DNA of 64,000 nt from Rhizobium sp. WSM4643 (GCF_025152745.1 NZ_CP104040.1:1364001-1428000), one strand, 5' to 3'; counted from the stretch's first letter, positions 1 through 8,825 are shown. Translations and numbers: made by a program. Notes: generated from the letters alone by a model not told the origin.

Positions 1-795
1 GTGGCGATAACAGGCCCGGAGGCCCGCGCCCAGGTGCAGGCGCTGCGCGCCGAAACCGATGCCATCCTGGTCGGCATCGGTACCGCGATTGCGGATGATC
101 CGCTGCTGACGGTACGGACGCCAGGTCTTCAACCGCAATCGCCGATCCGCATCGTGCTTGATCCGTTTCTCGCATTGCCGCTGACCAGCAAGCTTGTCGA
201 GACGGCGCGGGAAGTGCCTGTTATCGTGGTGGCGAGTGAGGAAGTGTGGCCGTTGTCATCGGATGCGGAGGGATTACCCCCCTCTGCCCTGCCGGGCATC
301 TCCCCCACAGGGGGGGAGATCGGCAAGAGGCGCGATCCGAATTCTCAAGCTGGCTCGTCATCACCAGCGACGGGAGATATAGGACGGGGAGGAAGCCCCG
401 AGCTAATCTCCCCACCTGTGGGGGAGATGCCCGGCAGGGCAGAGGGGGGTAACGCACCCACAGACGCCACCGAGATGGACTCCCGCCGTGCCGCGCTAGA
501 AGCCGCCGGCGTCGAGGTCGTCCATTGCAATCCCTATCATCCGGAAGTCCTGCTGCCCGCGCTTGCGACGCGCGGTATTTCTTCGCTTCTGGTCGAGGGC
601 GGCGCTAAGACGGCGCGGCTTTTCCTCGAGGCTGGCCTCGTTGACCGCATCCAGCTTTATCAGGCGCCTGTCGTCATCGGCGAGCGCGGTATTGAATCGC
701 CGCTGACGAGATCCGACATACCATCGGGTTTTGCCCATACGGGTACGCTGATGTTCGGCGGCGATCGCCTGGACGAATACGAAAGAGGGCTTTGA
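1..795 (+). CDS. ribD: Riboflavin biosynthesis protein RibD, reductase domain (5' end outside window)
   Basis: This is the C-terminal reductase half of the bifunctional pyrimidine deaminase/reductase, which makes 5-amino-6-ribitylamino-uracil phosphate in riboflavin synthesis. The visible protein begins ITGPEARAQVQALRAETDA and continues with LVGIGTAIADDPLLTVR, the classical start of the RibD_C fold. Near the end it has LLVEGGAKTARLFLEAGLVD, the NADPH-binding segment. The deaminase domain and true start lie before base 1. Residues of about 92-151 of the visible part are low-complexity Pro/Gly-rich sequence encoded by a palindromic repeat that keeps the reading frame open (see the repeat entry). 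The stop codon overlaps the ribE start by one base (TGATG), so the two are probably translationally coupled. Identity is sure; whether the interrupted enzyme is active is not known. Confidence 0.93.
   Translation: MAITGPEARAQVQALRAETDAILVGIGTAIADDPLLTVRTPGLQPQSPIRIVLDPFLALPLTSKLVETAREVPVIVVASEEVWPLSSDAEGLPPSALPGISPTGGEIGKRRDPNSQAGSSSPATGDIGRGGSPELISPPVGEMPGRAEGGNAPTDATEMDSRRAALEAAGVEVVHCNPYHPEVLLPALATRGISSLLVEGGAKTARLFLEAGLVDRIQLYQAPVVIGERGIESPLTRSDIPSGFAHTGTLMFGGDRLDEYERGL
274..452. repeat. Palindromic repeat element inserted in frame within ribD
   Basis: Two 47-base arms, 274-320 and 406-452, are inverted copies of each other with one mismatch. They enclose an 85-base spacer. The arms are runs of C or G around a GCCGGGCAT core and read on both strands as SPPVGEMPGRAEG-like peptide. 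The element sits between codons for recognisable RibD sequence (VIVVASEEVWPLSSD before it, RRAALEAAGVEVV after it) and contains no stop in the ribD frame. The structure resembles mobile intergenic palindromes of rhizobia. Its position inside a gene is seen directly; its mobility is inferred. Confidence 0.85.
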
Positions 796-1406
796 TGTTC
801 ACTGGAATAGTCACCGATGTCGGCACGGTTGAATCCGTTTCTCCCCTGAAGGAAGGCATCCGCCTGCGGGTCGCGACCGCCTATGATCCCTCAACCATCG
901 ACATGGGTGCCTCGATCTCCCATGCCGGCATCTGCCTCACCGTCACCGGCCTGCCGCAGCAAGGCAGCAATGGCCGCTGGTTCGAGGTTGAGGCCTGGGA
1001 AGAGGCGCTGCGGCTGACGACGATCGCCACCTGGCAGGAAGGCAGCCGCATCAATCTCGAACGGTCGCTGAAGATCGGTGATGAACTCGGTGGCCACATC
1101 GTTTCCGGCCATGTCGACGGCAAGGCGGAAATCCTCTCGGTGACAGCAGAGGGCGACGCCACCCGCTACCGCCTGCGCGCGCCCGAACATCTGGCGAAAT
1201 TCGTCGCCCCCAAGGGTTCGATTGCACTCGACGGTACTTCGTTGACGGTCAATGCGGTCGACGGCACGGATTTCGACGTGCTGCTCATCCGCCACACGCT
1301 CGAAGTCACCACCTGGGGCGAGCGCAAGGCCGGTGATTTCGTCAATTTCGAAGTCGACACCATGGCGCGCTACGCCGCCCGGCTGGCGGAATTCCCTGCT
1401 GGATAA
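795..1406 (+). CDS. ribE: Riboflavin synthase alpha chain
   Basis: The enzyme converts two molecules of 6,7-dimethyl-8-ribityllumazine to riboflavin and 5-amino-6-ribitylaminouracil. The 203-residue protein begins MFTGIVTDVGTV, the standard family start, and shows the two lumazine-binding repeats. The first contains HAGICLTVTG at about residues 35-45. The second begins near residue 97 with GGHIVSGHVDG and contains DGTSLTVNAV. The ATG at 795 overlaps the ribD stop, so this start is preferred over the in-frame TTG one codon earlier. Its substrate is made by RibH, encoded about 8 kb downstream. The gap between them contains the rhamnose block. Some literature calls this gene ribC. Confidence 0.96.
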   Translation: MFTGIVTDVGTVESVSPLKEGIRLRVATAYDPSTIDMGASISHAGICLTVTGLPQQGSNGRWFEVEAWEEALRLTTIATWQEGSRINLERSLKIGDELGGHIVSGHVDGKAEILSVTAEGDATRYRLRAPEHLAKFVAPKGSIALDGTSLTVNAVDGTDFDVLLIRHTLEVTTWGERKAGDFVNFEVDTMARYAARLAEFPAG

Positions 1407-1435
1407 CGCCGCCAACCGGAATTGGACGCGGCGCT

Positions 1436-1480
1436 CTAACACGTAAATCGAATGATCTCGCCGTTGTACTGCGCCGGCCG
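1436..1480 (-). pseudogene. Remnant of the 3' end of a GNAT acetyltransferase gene
   Basis: Read on the minus strand this stretch encodes AQYNGEIIRFTC followed by TAG. The intact GNAT gene at 7211-7726 ends TQYNGEIIQFSR followed by TAG. A 22-base stretch (1452-1473) is identical to 7227-7248 and the copies are in the same orientation. Only about 12-15 codons remain, and the sequence next runs into the rfbA stop codon. The flanking bases differ, so this looks like the end of a diverged allele, not a recent exact duplication. Confidence 0.75.
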
Positions 1481-1486
1481 GATAGC

Positions 1487-2356
1487 TCACCAATCCGGGG
1501 ACAGCTTCGTCAGATACTGGCCGTAGGCGCTCTTACCGAGCTTCTCGGCGAGCTTGGCGAGGTCGTCCTGCGAGATGTAGCCCATGCGCCAGGCGACTTC
1601 TTCAGGGCAGGCGATCTTGAAGCCCTGGCGTTTCTCCAGCGTGCTGACGAAACCTGCGGCATCGAGCAGGCTGTCCGGCGTGCCGGTATCGAGCCAGGCA
1701 TAGCCCCGGCCCATCAGCTCTACAAAAAGCTGGCCGCGCTCGAGATAGGTGCGGTTGACGTCGGTGATTTCCAATTCGCCGCGCGGTGATGGCTTCAGGT
1801 TGGCGGCGATATCGACCACCTGCTGGTCGTAGAAATAGAGGCCGGTCACCGCCCAGTTCGATTTTGGCTCCTTCGGTTTCTCCTCGATCGACAGCGCATT
1901 CATTTTTTCGTCAAAGCCGACAACGCCATAGCGTTCCGGATCGGTGACGTGATAGGCGAATACCGTCGCGCCTTCCCGCCGACTCGTGCCGGATTTCATG
2001 ATTTCCGGCAGTCCGTGCCCGTAGAAGATGTTGTCGCCGAGAACGAGTGCCGAGCTGTCGCCGTGCAAGAAGTCGGCGCCGATGATGAAGGCCTGGGCGA
2101 GGCCGTCCGGGCTCGGCTGTACGGCATAGGTCAGCGAAATTCCCCATTGCGAGCCGTCGCCGAGAAGGCGCTTGAAGGCTTCGATGTCGTGAGGCGTAGT
2201 GATGATCAGCAACTCCCTGATGCCGGCGAGCATCAGCGTCGTCAGCGGATAGTAGATCATCGGCTTGTCGTAGACCGGCATCAACTGTTTCGAGACGGCC
2301 TGCGTGATCGGATGCAGACGCGTGCCCGTTCCGCCGGCGAGAATAATTCCCTTCAT
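1487..2356 (-). CDS. rfbA: Glucose-1-phosphate thymidylyltransferase
   Basis: First enzyme of dTDP-L-rhamnose synthesis, joining dTTP and glucose-1-phosphate. The 289-residue protein begins [19 protein letters not shown], with the nucleotide-binding G-G-x-G-T-R-L signature and the [16 protein letters not shown] segment. VLGDNIFYG and [19 protein letters not shown] are further conserved blocks. The ATG at 2356 is preferred to one two codons upstream because AGGGAG then stands six bases before it. It is the last gene of the rhamnose operon, ten bases after rfbD. Its stop lies next to the GNAT remnant and is convergent with ribE. It is also called rmlA. Confidence 0.96.
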   Translation of the reverse strand: MKGIILAGGTGTRLHPITQAVSKQLMPVYDKPMIYYPLTTLMLAGIRELLIITTPHDIEAFKRLLGDGSQWGISLTYAVQPSPDGLAQAFIIGADFLHGDSSALVLGDNIFYGHGLPEIMKSGTSRREGATVFAYHVTDPERYGVVGFDEKMNALSIEEKPKEPKSNWAVTGLYFYDQQVVDIAANLKPSPRGELEITDVNRTYLERGQLFVELMGRGYAWLDTGTPDSLLDAAGFVSTLEKRQGFKIACPEEVAWRMGYISQDDLAKLAEKLGKSAYGQYLTKLSPDW

Positions 2357-2366
2357 ACCCATCTCC

Positions 2367-3254
2367 CTAAAGACCTTTATTCAAGAGGTCTTGCATGACA
2401 ATCTTCATAGACTGCTTCCACCCCGGCAGCCGGATTCCATATGTTCTGGCGAGCTTGTCACCGTTGAGACGTGAATTGGCGGGACGCTTGGCCGGTGTCG
2501 GATAGTCCGCGGTCGGGATGCGCTCGACGCCGACGTTTCTGCCTCCGGATTGGGAAAGCTCCGTGAATATCTCTTCGGCGAAATCAGCCCAGCTTGCTTC
2601 GCCGCTGCCGGTCAGGTGAAAAGTGCCGCGGAGCGATGGCTCAGGGTCCGCTACAACTCGGGTTGCGATCGCAACAATCGCATCGGCGATGTCGAGTGCC
2701 GAGGTCGGGCATCCTGTCTGATCGGCGACAACGCGAAGATGATCGCGCGTCTCGGAAAGCCGCAGCATTGTTTTCAGGAAATTGGTGCCAAAGGGCGAGT
2801 AGACCCAGGCGGTGCGCAAGATGACGTGGTTCGGGTTCGCCGCCGCGACGGCCTTCTCGCCTGCGAGCTTCGAACGCCCATAGACGGAGATCGGCGCCGT
2901 CGTATCCTCTTCGGAATACGCAGAGGTCTTGTCGCCGCTGAAGACGTAGTCGGTCGAAATGTGGATGACCGGGGCCCCGATCCGCGCGGCAGCCTCGGCA
3001 ACCGCCCCGGCGCCTGCTGCGTTGACGGAAAAAGCAAGCTCGGGTTCGCTCTCGGCCTTGTCGACCGCCGTATAGGCGGCGGCGGAGACGATCACATCCG
3101 GCCGCAGAGCCGAGAAGGCGGCTGCGATGCTTGCAGGATCCGCGAGGTCCATTTCCGGGCGCCCGACCGCGCTGATTTCGACGCCCATTTCGGCGCCACG
3201 TCTGAGCAGCGACTGAACGACCTGGCCCTGTTTGCCGGTGACGGCAATGCGCAT
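2367..3254 (-). CDS. rfbD: dTDP-4-dehydrorhamnose reductase
   Basis: Last step of dTDP-L-rhamnose formation, the NAD(P)H-dependent reduction of the 4-keto group. The 295-residue protein has the Rossmann start [17 protein letters not shown], the DYVFSGDK segment, and the short-chain dehydrogenase Tyr/Lys pair in YGRSKLAGE near residue 128. [11 protein letters not shown] and the C-terminal [17 protein letters not shown] block are typical of RmlD. It begins three bases after the rfbB stop, which fits a single transcript with rfbC, rfbB and rfbA. Confidence 0.96.
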   Translation of the reverse strand: MRIAVTGKQGQVVQSLLRRGAEMGVEISAVGRPEMDLADPASIAAAFSALRPDVIVSAAAYTAVDKAESEPELAFSVNAAGAGAVAEAAARIGAPVIHISTDYVFSGDKTSAYSEEDTTAPISVYGRSKLAGEKAVAAANPNHVILRTAWVYSPFGTNFLKTMLRLSETRDHLRVVADQTGCPTSALDIADAIVAIATRVVADPEPSLRGTFHLTGSGEASWADFAEEIFTELSQSGGRNVGVERIPTADYPTPAKRPANSRLNGDKLARTYGIRLPGWKQSMKIVMQDLLNKGL

Positions 3255-3257
3255 CGC

Positions 3258-4313
3258 TTATCGTCCCTTGAAAACGCCGAGGCGTTCGCCGGCGTAGACG
3301 TTTTCGCGTAGCGGCCTCCACCACCATTCGTTTTCCAAGTACCAGTGCACGGTCTTCTCGATGCCAGTTTCGAAGGTCTCTTGCGCCTTCCAGCCGAGTT
3401 CGCTTTCGAGTTTGGAGGCATCGATCGCATAGCGTGCGTCGTGTCCGGGGCGATCGGTGACGTTGTTGATCAGACGTTTATGCGGTCCCTTGTCACTGTA
3501 GACGTCGTCGAGAATAGCGCAGATGCGATGAACGACATCGATGTTCCTGCGCTCATTGCGACCGCCCACATTGTATTTTTCGCCGGGGCGCCCTCTGGAT
3601 GCGATCGTGAACAGCGCGCGGGCGTGGTCTTCGACATAGAGCCAGTCGCGGACATTCGCGCCATTGCCGTAAACCGGAAGAGGCTTGCCCTCCAGTGCGT
3701 TCAGGATCATCAGCGGAATGAGCTTTTCGGGGAAGTGGAACGGGCCGTAGTTGTTGGAGCAATTGGAGACGACGACGGGCATGCCGTAGGTTCGGTGCCA
3801 AGCGATCGCCAGATGGTCGCTCGCGGCCTTGGAGGCGGAATAGGGCGAGGACGGATCGTAAGGCGTCGTTTCCTCGAAGAGGCCCTCGTCGCCGAGCGAG
3901 CCGTAGACCTCATCGGTCGACACCTGCAGAAAGCGGAAGGCACTCTTGCGGCCAGCCTCAAGCCCATCCCAATAGTGCCGTGCGGCATCCAGCAGACTGA
4001 ATGTGCCGACGATGTTGGTCTGAATGAAATCGTCCGCGCCCGAGATCGAGCGGTCGACATGGCTCTCGGCCGCGAGATGCATGACGGTATCAGGGCGGAA
4101 GGACGCGAATGCTTCCTGCATCCTGGCGCGGTCGCAGATGTCGGCGTGCAGGAATTGATAGTTCGGCGCCGATTCGACGGATTTCAGCGATGCCAGATTG
4201 CCGGCATAGGTCAGCGCGTCGACATTCAGCACCTCGGCGCCGATCCCGCTGACGAGATGGCGCACCAATGCCGATCCGATGAAGCCGGCTCCGCCGGTGA
4301 CGAGTATGCGCAT
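3258..4313 (-). CDS. rfbB: dTDP-glucose 4,6-dehydratase
   Basis: Converts dTDP-glucose to dTDP-4-keto-6-deoxyglucose, the second step to dTDP-rhamnose. The 351-residue protein starts [20 protein letters not shown], with the NAD-binding G-x-x-G-x-x-G. It carries the catalytic STDEVYGSL stretch near residue 133 and the [11 protein letters not shown]yr-x-x-x-Lys pair near residue 158. [15 protein letters not shown] is also conserved. The length is normal for the family. It starts six bases after the rfbC stop and ends three bases before rfbD. It is also called rmlB. Confidence 0.97.
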   Translation of the reverse strand: MRILVTGGAGFIGSALVRHLVSGIGAEVLNVDALTYAGNLASLKSVESAPNYQFLHADICDRARMQEAFASFRPDTVMHLAAESHVDRSISGADDFIQTNIVGTFSLLDAARHYWDGLEAGRKSAFRFLQVSTDEVYGSLGDEGLFEETTPYDPSSPYSASKAASDHLAIAWHRTYGMPVVVSNCSNNYGPFHFPEKLIPLMILNALEGKPLPVYGNGANVRDWLYVEDHARALFTIASRGRPGEKYNVGGRNERRNIDVVHRICAILDDVYSDKGPHKRLINNVTDRPGHDARYAIDASKLESELGWKAQETFETGIEKTVHWYLENEWWWRPLRENVYAGERLGVFKGR

Positions 4314-4319
4314 CGGCGA

Positions 4320-4898
4320 TCAATCCTCGGCTTGCTGTGCTGAATAGGAAAAAGGACTTGGCAGTTCGGCGAGCCGCGGCAGCGTCTTGTCCTTGTCGGA
4401 CGATACCATATCTCGCTCATTGAAGGGCCAGCGAATGCCGATCATCGGATCGTTCCACGCGATGCCCCGATCATGCTGCGGGCTGTAGGGTGCGGTTACC
4501 TTGTAGCTGATGACGCTGTTCGGCTCGATCGTTGCAAACCCGTGTGCGAAACCGGCCGGTATCCAGAGCTGTTTGCCGGTTTCCGGCGAGAGCTCCTGAG
4601 AGAGCCATTTGCCGAAGCTCGGCGATCCCTCGCGAATATCGACGACGACATCCATGATCCGGCCGGCAAGGCAGCGCACCAGCTTGCCCTGTGCGAGGGG
4701 CGGTATCTGGAAATGCAGCCCCCGAACGGTACCCGCCTGCGCCGAAAGCGATTCATTGTCCTGGATGAACGTGACGTCAGCCACATTTTCCCGGAACCAA
4801 GCATCCTTGAATACCTCGGAGAAGTAGCCGCGGTGATCGCCGAAGCGTGGCGGCGTGATCGCAATGATGCCCTCGATGACCGTGGTCTCAATACGCAT
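4320..4898 (-). CDS. rfbC: dTDP-4-dehydrorhamnose 3,5-epimerase
   Basis: Epimerises carbons 3 and 5 of the 4-keto-6-deoxyglucose intermediate. The 192-residue cupin-fold protein shows FGDHRGYFSEVF near residue 20, QDNESLSAQAGTVRGLHFQ with the catalytic His near residue 62, and IPAGFAHGF near residue 115. Length and motif order are standard. It is 24 bases downstream of the large glycosyltransferase-like gene and six bases upstream of rfbB. The transcription order is therefore glycosyltransferase, rfbC, rfbB, rfbD, rfbA. It is also called rmlC. Confidence 0.96.
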   Translation of the reverse strand: MRIETTVIEGIIAITPPRFGDHRGYFSEVFKDAWFRENVADVTFIQDNESLSAQAGTVRGLHFQIPPLAQGKLVRCLAGRIMDVVVDIREGSPSFGKWLSQELSPETGKQLWIPAGFAHGFATIEPNSVISYKVTAPYSPQHDRGIAWNDPMIGIRWPFNERDMVSSDKDKTLPRLAELPSPFSYSAQQAED

Positions 4899-4922
4899 GA
4901 TTTACCTTTTCTGCGGCCTTCA

Positions 4923-6899
4923 TCAAGCGTCCGCCCTCATGACGCTCATCAGCATGTCCGCCTGCGAGCGGCTCTGCATAGCCGCAAAGCCCTTCGCGGC
5001 AATGGCATGGCGCTCGTCGGCATCTGCGACCAGCTTGTAGCAGCGCTCGATCATGTCGCCATAGGGCTCAATTGCCAAGCCGCCGATGAAGGGCTGAAGG
5101 TCCGGATCGCGGATGTTGCCTTCCGTCAGCACGCAAACGCGATTGGCGAGCAGATAGGAAATGCGCACGATCTCGAAGACGCCGCTCGCATAATGATGGA
5201 TGTTGATCACGATCTTGGCGCGCGCAATCGCCGCATCGCGTTCCGCGCCATAGATGTTGAAGAGATGCGCGACCTCGAGCCCGCCGTCCTTCAGCGTCTT
5301 CAGGATATGGTGGCGGCGTTCGTTCATCGAGCCGTAGAAGAGCACGTCGATATCTTTGACGGCGGCGTGCTGTATCTGGCTGAGGCAGCGGCTATAGCCG
5401 ATTTCGAGCACGCCGGCGTGATCAATGCCCTTGGCGGCGAGATTTTCCCGGTTGCGCGGGCTGTAGTCGAGAACCGGAAACGACTTCAGGATCGAGGTGT
5501 AGCGCGAATTGATCCAGATGCTTTCTTCGGACACCTGCTCGAGATTGATGACGACACTGTCCTTCGGCAGATGGCTGACGATTTCGGCCGGGAGAAGATT
5601 GCCGCCATAGATGATCGGCGCACGACCGGCGAATGCGTTCATGTCCCGGGTGATCGGTGCCGAGCCGCCGAGTTCCTCGAAGGCGCCCTGTAGGCCAAGC
5701 GCGACTTCGTCGAAGGCGTGGCTGTGATTGTAGTTGTCGGGCGTCACGATCCAGATGCAATGACGGTCCCTGTGTGCCTGCCATCCGCCGGCAAAGGGCT
5801 GCAAAAGGTTGCGGAGCGGCTGCTCGATCTTCGGCGCGGCTGGTATCGCGGGCCTTTCCGTCCGCACCGGCTGCTGCGGTATCGGGGAAGCGCCTGAGGC
5901 CTGCTGGGCATAGGCGCGCATCAATTCGCGGCCGCCAATAAATTGGCCGCGCGGCATCCAGCCTGGCGGATCATCAGCTCCCCAGATCAGGTGCGGCTGC
6001 TTGATGAGGGGCTGGCGGCCTTGCTGCCACGAGGTCAGGAGAGCCTCCTCACGGCTCCGCAGAAAAGCTTCCTTGGCGGCGAAGAGGCCATGTAGCATTC
6101 GGCCGAGGCGGACACCGAACTTCCATTCGAAATCGGCAACGGTTGGTACGAAGGCGGCGATCTTCAGTCCGGATGCGATAGCCTGCTGGACATAAAGTCC
6201 GAGCAGACGCTCGATCACGAAGGGGCGCATCTGCGCGCTGGCATCGCGGGAATAGTGAGCTGAACCGGCATAGGCGGCGCCCGCCGCCGTGCCGGCGCGG
6301 GCTTGGTTTTCCAGCGATTCCAGAATGCGTTCGCAAAAGGCGAAATACCCCGACCAGAATTTGCGGTTGCCGCAGAAATAGTTGCAGAACATGAAGGCAG
6401 TCTTGTCCTGCGGCGGTGCGATCGGATAGCCGAGCTCCTGAATATGCAGAAAGATCGGCTCCATGCCGGGGTGACCGCCAAGCAGTGAATGCTCCCAGAC
6501 GTTGCTGTAGATCGCCGCGTGGCCGATCAGCGGGTTGTAAAGATAGGCGTCAGCACCTTCTGCCCTGGCCTTTTCCGCCTCCGTGACAAAAGATGGAAAG
6601 CTCGTCACCGACTTCATCTCGAATTTGCTGGAGAGCAGCCCCCAAAACACGTCGTCACCGAGGCCGATCGCCTCGTGATGCTGATGCAGGGTGAGGAAGA
6701 GTTCATATTCGCGGGTCGTAGCCTGCGTATTGAACGAGATGTCGAGCGGCATGGCAGCCGCATCGAGCTGGCTGCGCTGCGAAAGATCGAGATAAGGCTG
6801 ATAGACAATGACGGATCCCGTGCCCGCAGCCTTCTCCGTGAGAAGCGCCAGGTCAGGAAGACCGGCCGGCAAAGAAGAAATGGGCTGATTGATCGTCAA
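4923..6899 (-). CDS. Putative two-domain glycosyltransferase of the rhamnose operon
   Basis: A protein of about 658 residues heading the rhamnose operon. The N-terminal 330 residues (LLTEKAAGTGSVIVYQPYLD onwards) match no family I recognise. After a Pro/Gln-rich linker (QASGASPIPQQPVRTERPA), the C-terminal 290 residues look like a CgeB/GT4-type glycosyltransferase: NLEQVSEESIWINSRY, VLFYGSMNERRHHILKTLK, and INIHHYASGVFEIVRISYLLANRVCVLTEG, the usual acceptor/donor-site region. Context suggests it uses dTDP-rhamnose or builds a rhamnose-containing surface glycan; this is inference. The start is uncertain. The TTG at 6899 has AAAGGA six to seven bases before it, while an ATG at 6932 and a TTG at 6953 have poorer ribosome binding sites. 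Confidence 0.7.
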   Translation of the reverse strand: MTINQPISSLPAGLPDLALLTEKAAGTGSVIVYQPYLDLSQRSQLDAAAMPLDISFNTQATTREYELFLTLHQHHEAIGLGDDVFWGLLSSKFEMKSVTSFPSFVTEAEKARAEGADAYLYNPLIGHAAIYSNVWEHSLLGGHPGMEPIFLHIQELGYPIAPPQDKTAFMFCNYFCGNRKFWSGYFAFCERILESLENQARAGTAAGAAYAGSAHYSRDASAQMRPFVIERLLGLYVQQAIASGLKIAAFVPTVADFEWKFGVRLGRMLHGLFAAKEAFLRSREEALLTSWQQGRQPLIKQPHLIWGADDPPGWMPRGQFIGGRELMRAYAQQASGASPIPQQPVRTERPAIPAAPKIEQPLRNLLQPFAGGWQAHRDRHCIWIVTPDNYNHSHAFDEVALGLQGAFEELGGSAPITRDMNAFAGRAPIIYGGNLLPAEIVSHLPKDSVVINLEQVSEESIWINSRYTSILKSFPVLDYSPRNRENLAAKGIDHAGVLEIGYSRCLSQIQHAAVKDIDVLFYGSMNERRHHILKTLKDGGLEVAHLFNIYGAERDAAIARAKIVINIHHYASGVFEIVRISYLLANRVCVLTEGNIRDPDLQPFIGGLAIEPYGDMIERCYKLVADADERHAIAAKGFAAMQSRSQADMLMSVMRADA

Positions 6900-7210
6900 G
6901 GTATGTCCTTTGCGAAGAGCGGCCGTCTGCATGGGAAATCCGCAGAACGGCAATTCGAGCCTGTTTGATGCCTACTATTTGAGATGAAGCTTGCGCCACA
7001 CTGTTCGCAGAACTTTTCGCTGGTCAGCATGGAGCGGGTGTGGGCGCTCGACTTCCGTGCTCAGTTTTCTCTAGCCAGCTTTATTGGCTCAGCCGCTTCT
7101 GCTGCCAGTATCGCAAAGAACTGCGATGGCACGTTTGGAATTGGGCCGCCTCGGATTATACGCCGCTTTTGTAGACCCCATCATTCGACACGGTAGCCAA
7201 TTCTCATTCC

Positions 7211-7726
7211 CTACCGCGAAAACTGGATGATCTCGCCGTTGTACTGCGTGCGCGCCGTCTCGCGGAATCCGAGCTTGGTTGCGACCCGTAGCGACGCCTG
7301 GTTCTCGGGACTGATGATGCAACTCATTTGTTTTTCGGGAAAATGCGTTTCCGCCCAGCCGATCAGGACTTTCAGCGCCTCAATGGCATAACCGCGGCCA
7401 TGCGCCGAGGGCATCAGCGCCCAGCCGACCTCCATCGTCCCCTCGATCGACGGTTCCAGCTCGCGCCGGGATTCCTGGAAGCCCGCTTCACCGATGAACC
7501 GGCCGCTCTCCTTTTCGACGATCGCGAGAAAGCCGAAGCCCATGTGATGCCACATGCCGGCGACGCGCAGCATGCGGCTCCAGCTCTGCTCGCGCGTCGA
7601 CGGCACGCCGGTGATGAAGCGCACGACATCCTCGTCCGCCCACAGTGCCGCATGTGCGTCGAAATCGTCGAGGCGGTGAGGGCGAAGCGTCAGCCGCTCC
7701 GTTTCGAGGATTGGAATGTCGGTCAC
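7211..7726 (-). CDS. GNAT family N-acetyltransferase (RimJ/RimL type)
   Basis: The 171-residue protein has the RimJ/RimL layout: ETERLTLRPHRLDDFDAHAALWADEDVVRF at the N-terminus, EVGWALMPSAHGRGYAIEAL near residue 100 (acetyl-CoA pyrophosphate loop R-G-Y-A), and ISPENQASLRVATKLGFRE near the end. It transfers an acetyl group from acetyl-CoA to an unknown amine. The cupin gene lies 24 bases upstream on the same strand. Its last codons are repeated next to rfbA at 1436-1480, so the rhamnose operon seems to have entered at the 3' end of this gene or of an allele of it. Confidence 0.88.
   Translation of the reverse strand: MTDIPILETERLTLRPHRLDDFDAHAALWADEDVVRFITGVPSTREQSWSRMLRVAGMWHHMGFGFLAIVEKESGRFIGEAGFQESRRELEPSIEGTMEVGWALMPSAHGRGYAIEALKVLIGWAETHFPEKQMSCIISPENQASLRVATKLGFRETARTQYNGEIIQFSR
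7227..7248. repeat. Right copy of the 22-bp direct repeat flanking the rhamnose block
   Basis: These 22 bases, inside the 3' end of the GNAT gene, are identical and in the same orientation to 1452-1473. The two copies bracket about 5.75 kb holding the glycosyltransferase and rfbCBDA genes. No integrase or transposase gene is present between them. Confidence 0.8.
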
Positions 7727-7750
7727 ATCGGTCCTTAAAAAAACACGTCC

Positions 7751-8251
7751 TCAGGCGCCGGGCTCGCCGTCCCAATAGTCGAGATCGCCTTCCGGCCGTC
7801 CGATATGACGAAAGCGCTTGTTTTCTGCACCGTCCCTATTCGTCTTGGCAAGGAATTTTCCGGAATCGGGATATTCGACGATCTCGGTCTTCGCCATCGT
7901 CGAAATGCCGAGATAGACGAGTGTGGCCATGCCGGTATTGATGATCTGGTGCGCCGTTTCAGGCCCGCCGGCCGGCGCGCCGAGTACGTCGCCCGCCTTG
8001 ATCGCATGGCGCGCGTCGCCGAAGCGGTATTCGCCGGTACCCGCGATCACATAGAAGAGCTCGTCTTCGACGTGGTGGTTGTGGAAGGGGCAGCCCGATT
8101 TGCCCGGCGGCACCTCGTTGTAGCTGACGCCGAGGCCGACAAGGCCGATAAGCGTGCTGAAAGAGGTGTCGGTGCTTTCATAGAGCTCGCCCTGTTTCCA
8201 GTGGTCGAGCTTGAGATCGGCGGTATTGATCACCGCCTTCGATTCCGTCAT
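7751..8251 (-). CDS. Cupin domain-containing protein
   Basis: The 166-residue protein is a single cupin. HNHHVEDELFYVIAGTGEYRFGD gives the first cupin motif (His, His, Glu metal ligands) near residues 61-80, and AHQIINTG gives the His of the second. ALKAGD-like spacing (AIKAGDVLGAPAGGPE) lies between them. It is probably a metal-binding enzyme or sensor of small molecules; the substrate cannot be read from sequence. The ATG at 8251 follows a strong GGGAGG site, so it is preferred to the upstream in-frame codon at 8272. It is the first gene of a two-gene unit with the GNAT gene. Confidence 0.83.
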   Translation of the reverse strand: MTESKAVINTADLKLDHWKQGELYESTDTSFSTLIGLVGLGVSYNEVPPGKSGCPFHNHHVEDELFYVIAGTGEYRFGDARHAIKAGDVLGAPAGGPETAHQIINTGMATLVYLGISTMAKTEIVEYPDSGKFLAKTNRDGAENKRFRHIGRPEGDLDYWDGEPGA

Positions 8252-8465
8252 GACGTCCTCCCGTTTCAGCAAGAGAAGCCGTCATCCCAGGAAAATTCAA
8301 TGATTATCTGGGCCCATCTCCGATATCCCCAGCATGGGCGGAGAGGAGACCGCGCCCATGCTTTGAGAGCCGTGCGTCGAATGGAAACGCGAGGGACGCT
8401 CGATCACTCAACCCACGCATACCCCCGATGATCGATTCCGGCCTCGGGTGGTATGCGCTGGCGCG

Positions 8466-8825
8466 TCAGCGGACGTAGAAGGTCAAGCTTCCGTCGGCTG
8501 CCTGCTCGGCGTTGACGATGTTGCGGACGTCGACGCCTTCGTTGTTAAGCCTGTGGGCAAGCGACCTGTTGGCGTCGATCGAGGCCTGGATGCCGTGGAC
8601 GGCCTGGCTGGAACGTTCCGGTGCCGAGCGCGGACCGGTCGTCTCGTCATCGAGATTGCGCCAGTTATGGACCTGCTCGACATTGAAGTCATTGCCCTGG
8701 AAGGTCCTGAGTGTCCGCTCGATGCCCTGGGCCGTGTTCATCCCAAGGCTTTCGGCCCGGCTGACGCCGGCAAATGCGAGAGAGGAGAGGGCTGCAGCGA
8801 TAGTAATGGTGACAACGCGGTTCAT
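8466..8825 (-). CDS. Small secreted protein of unknown function
   Basis: A 119-residue protein with a clear signal peptide: MNRVVTITIAAALSSLAFAG, with likely cleavage after SRA near residue 23. The mature part is hydrophilic, without cysteines, and ends in ADGSLTFYVR. I do not recognise a named family. The start has a GAAAGGA ribosome binding site about eight bases upstream. It stands alone between the cupin unit (same strand) and ribH (opposite strand), so it is probably a monocistronic periplasmic protein. Confidence 0.7.
   Translation of the reverse strand: MNRVVTITIAAALSSLAFAGVSRAESLGMNTAQGIERTLRTFQGNDFNVEQVHNWRNLDDETTGPRSAPERSSQAVHGIQASIDANRSLAHRLNNEGVDVRNIVNAEQAADGSLTFYVR

Noticed and set aside
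274..452. Intein or transposon in ribD
   Set aside because: The insert is too short, has no protease/endonuclease or transposase sequence, and is a near-perfect palindrome.
4473..5693. A 406-codon plus-strand open frame
   Set aside because: Antisense to rfbC and the glycosyltransferase gene; no family features.
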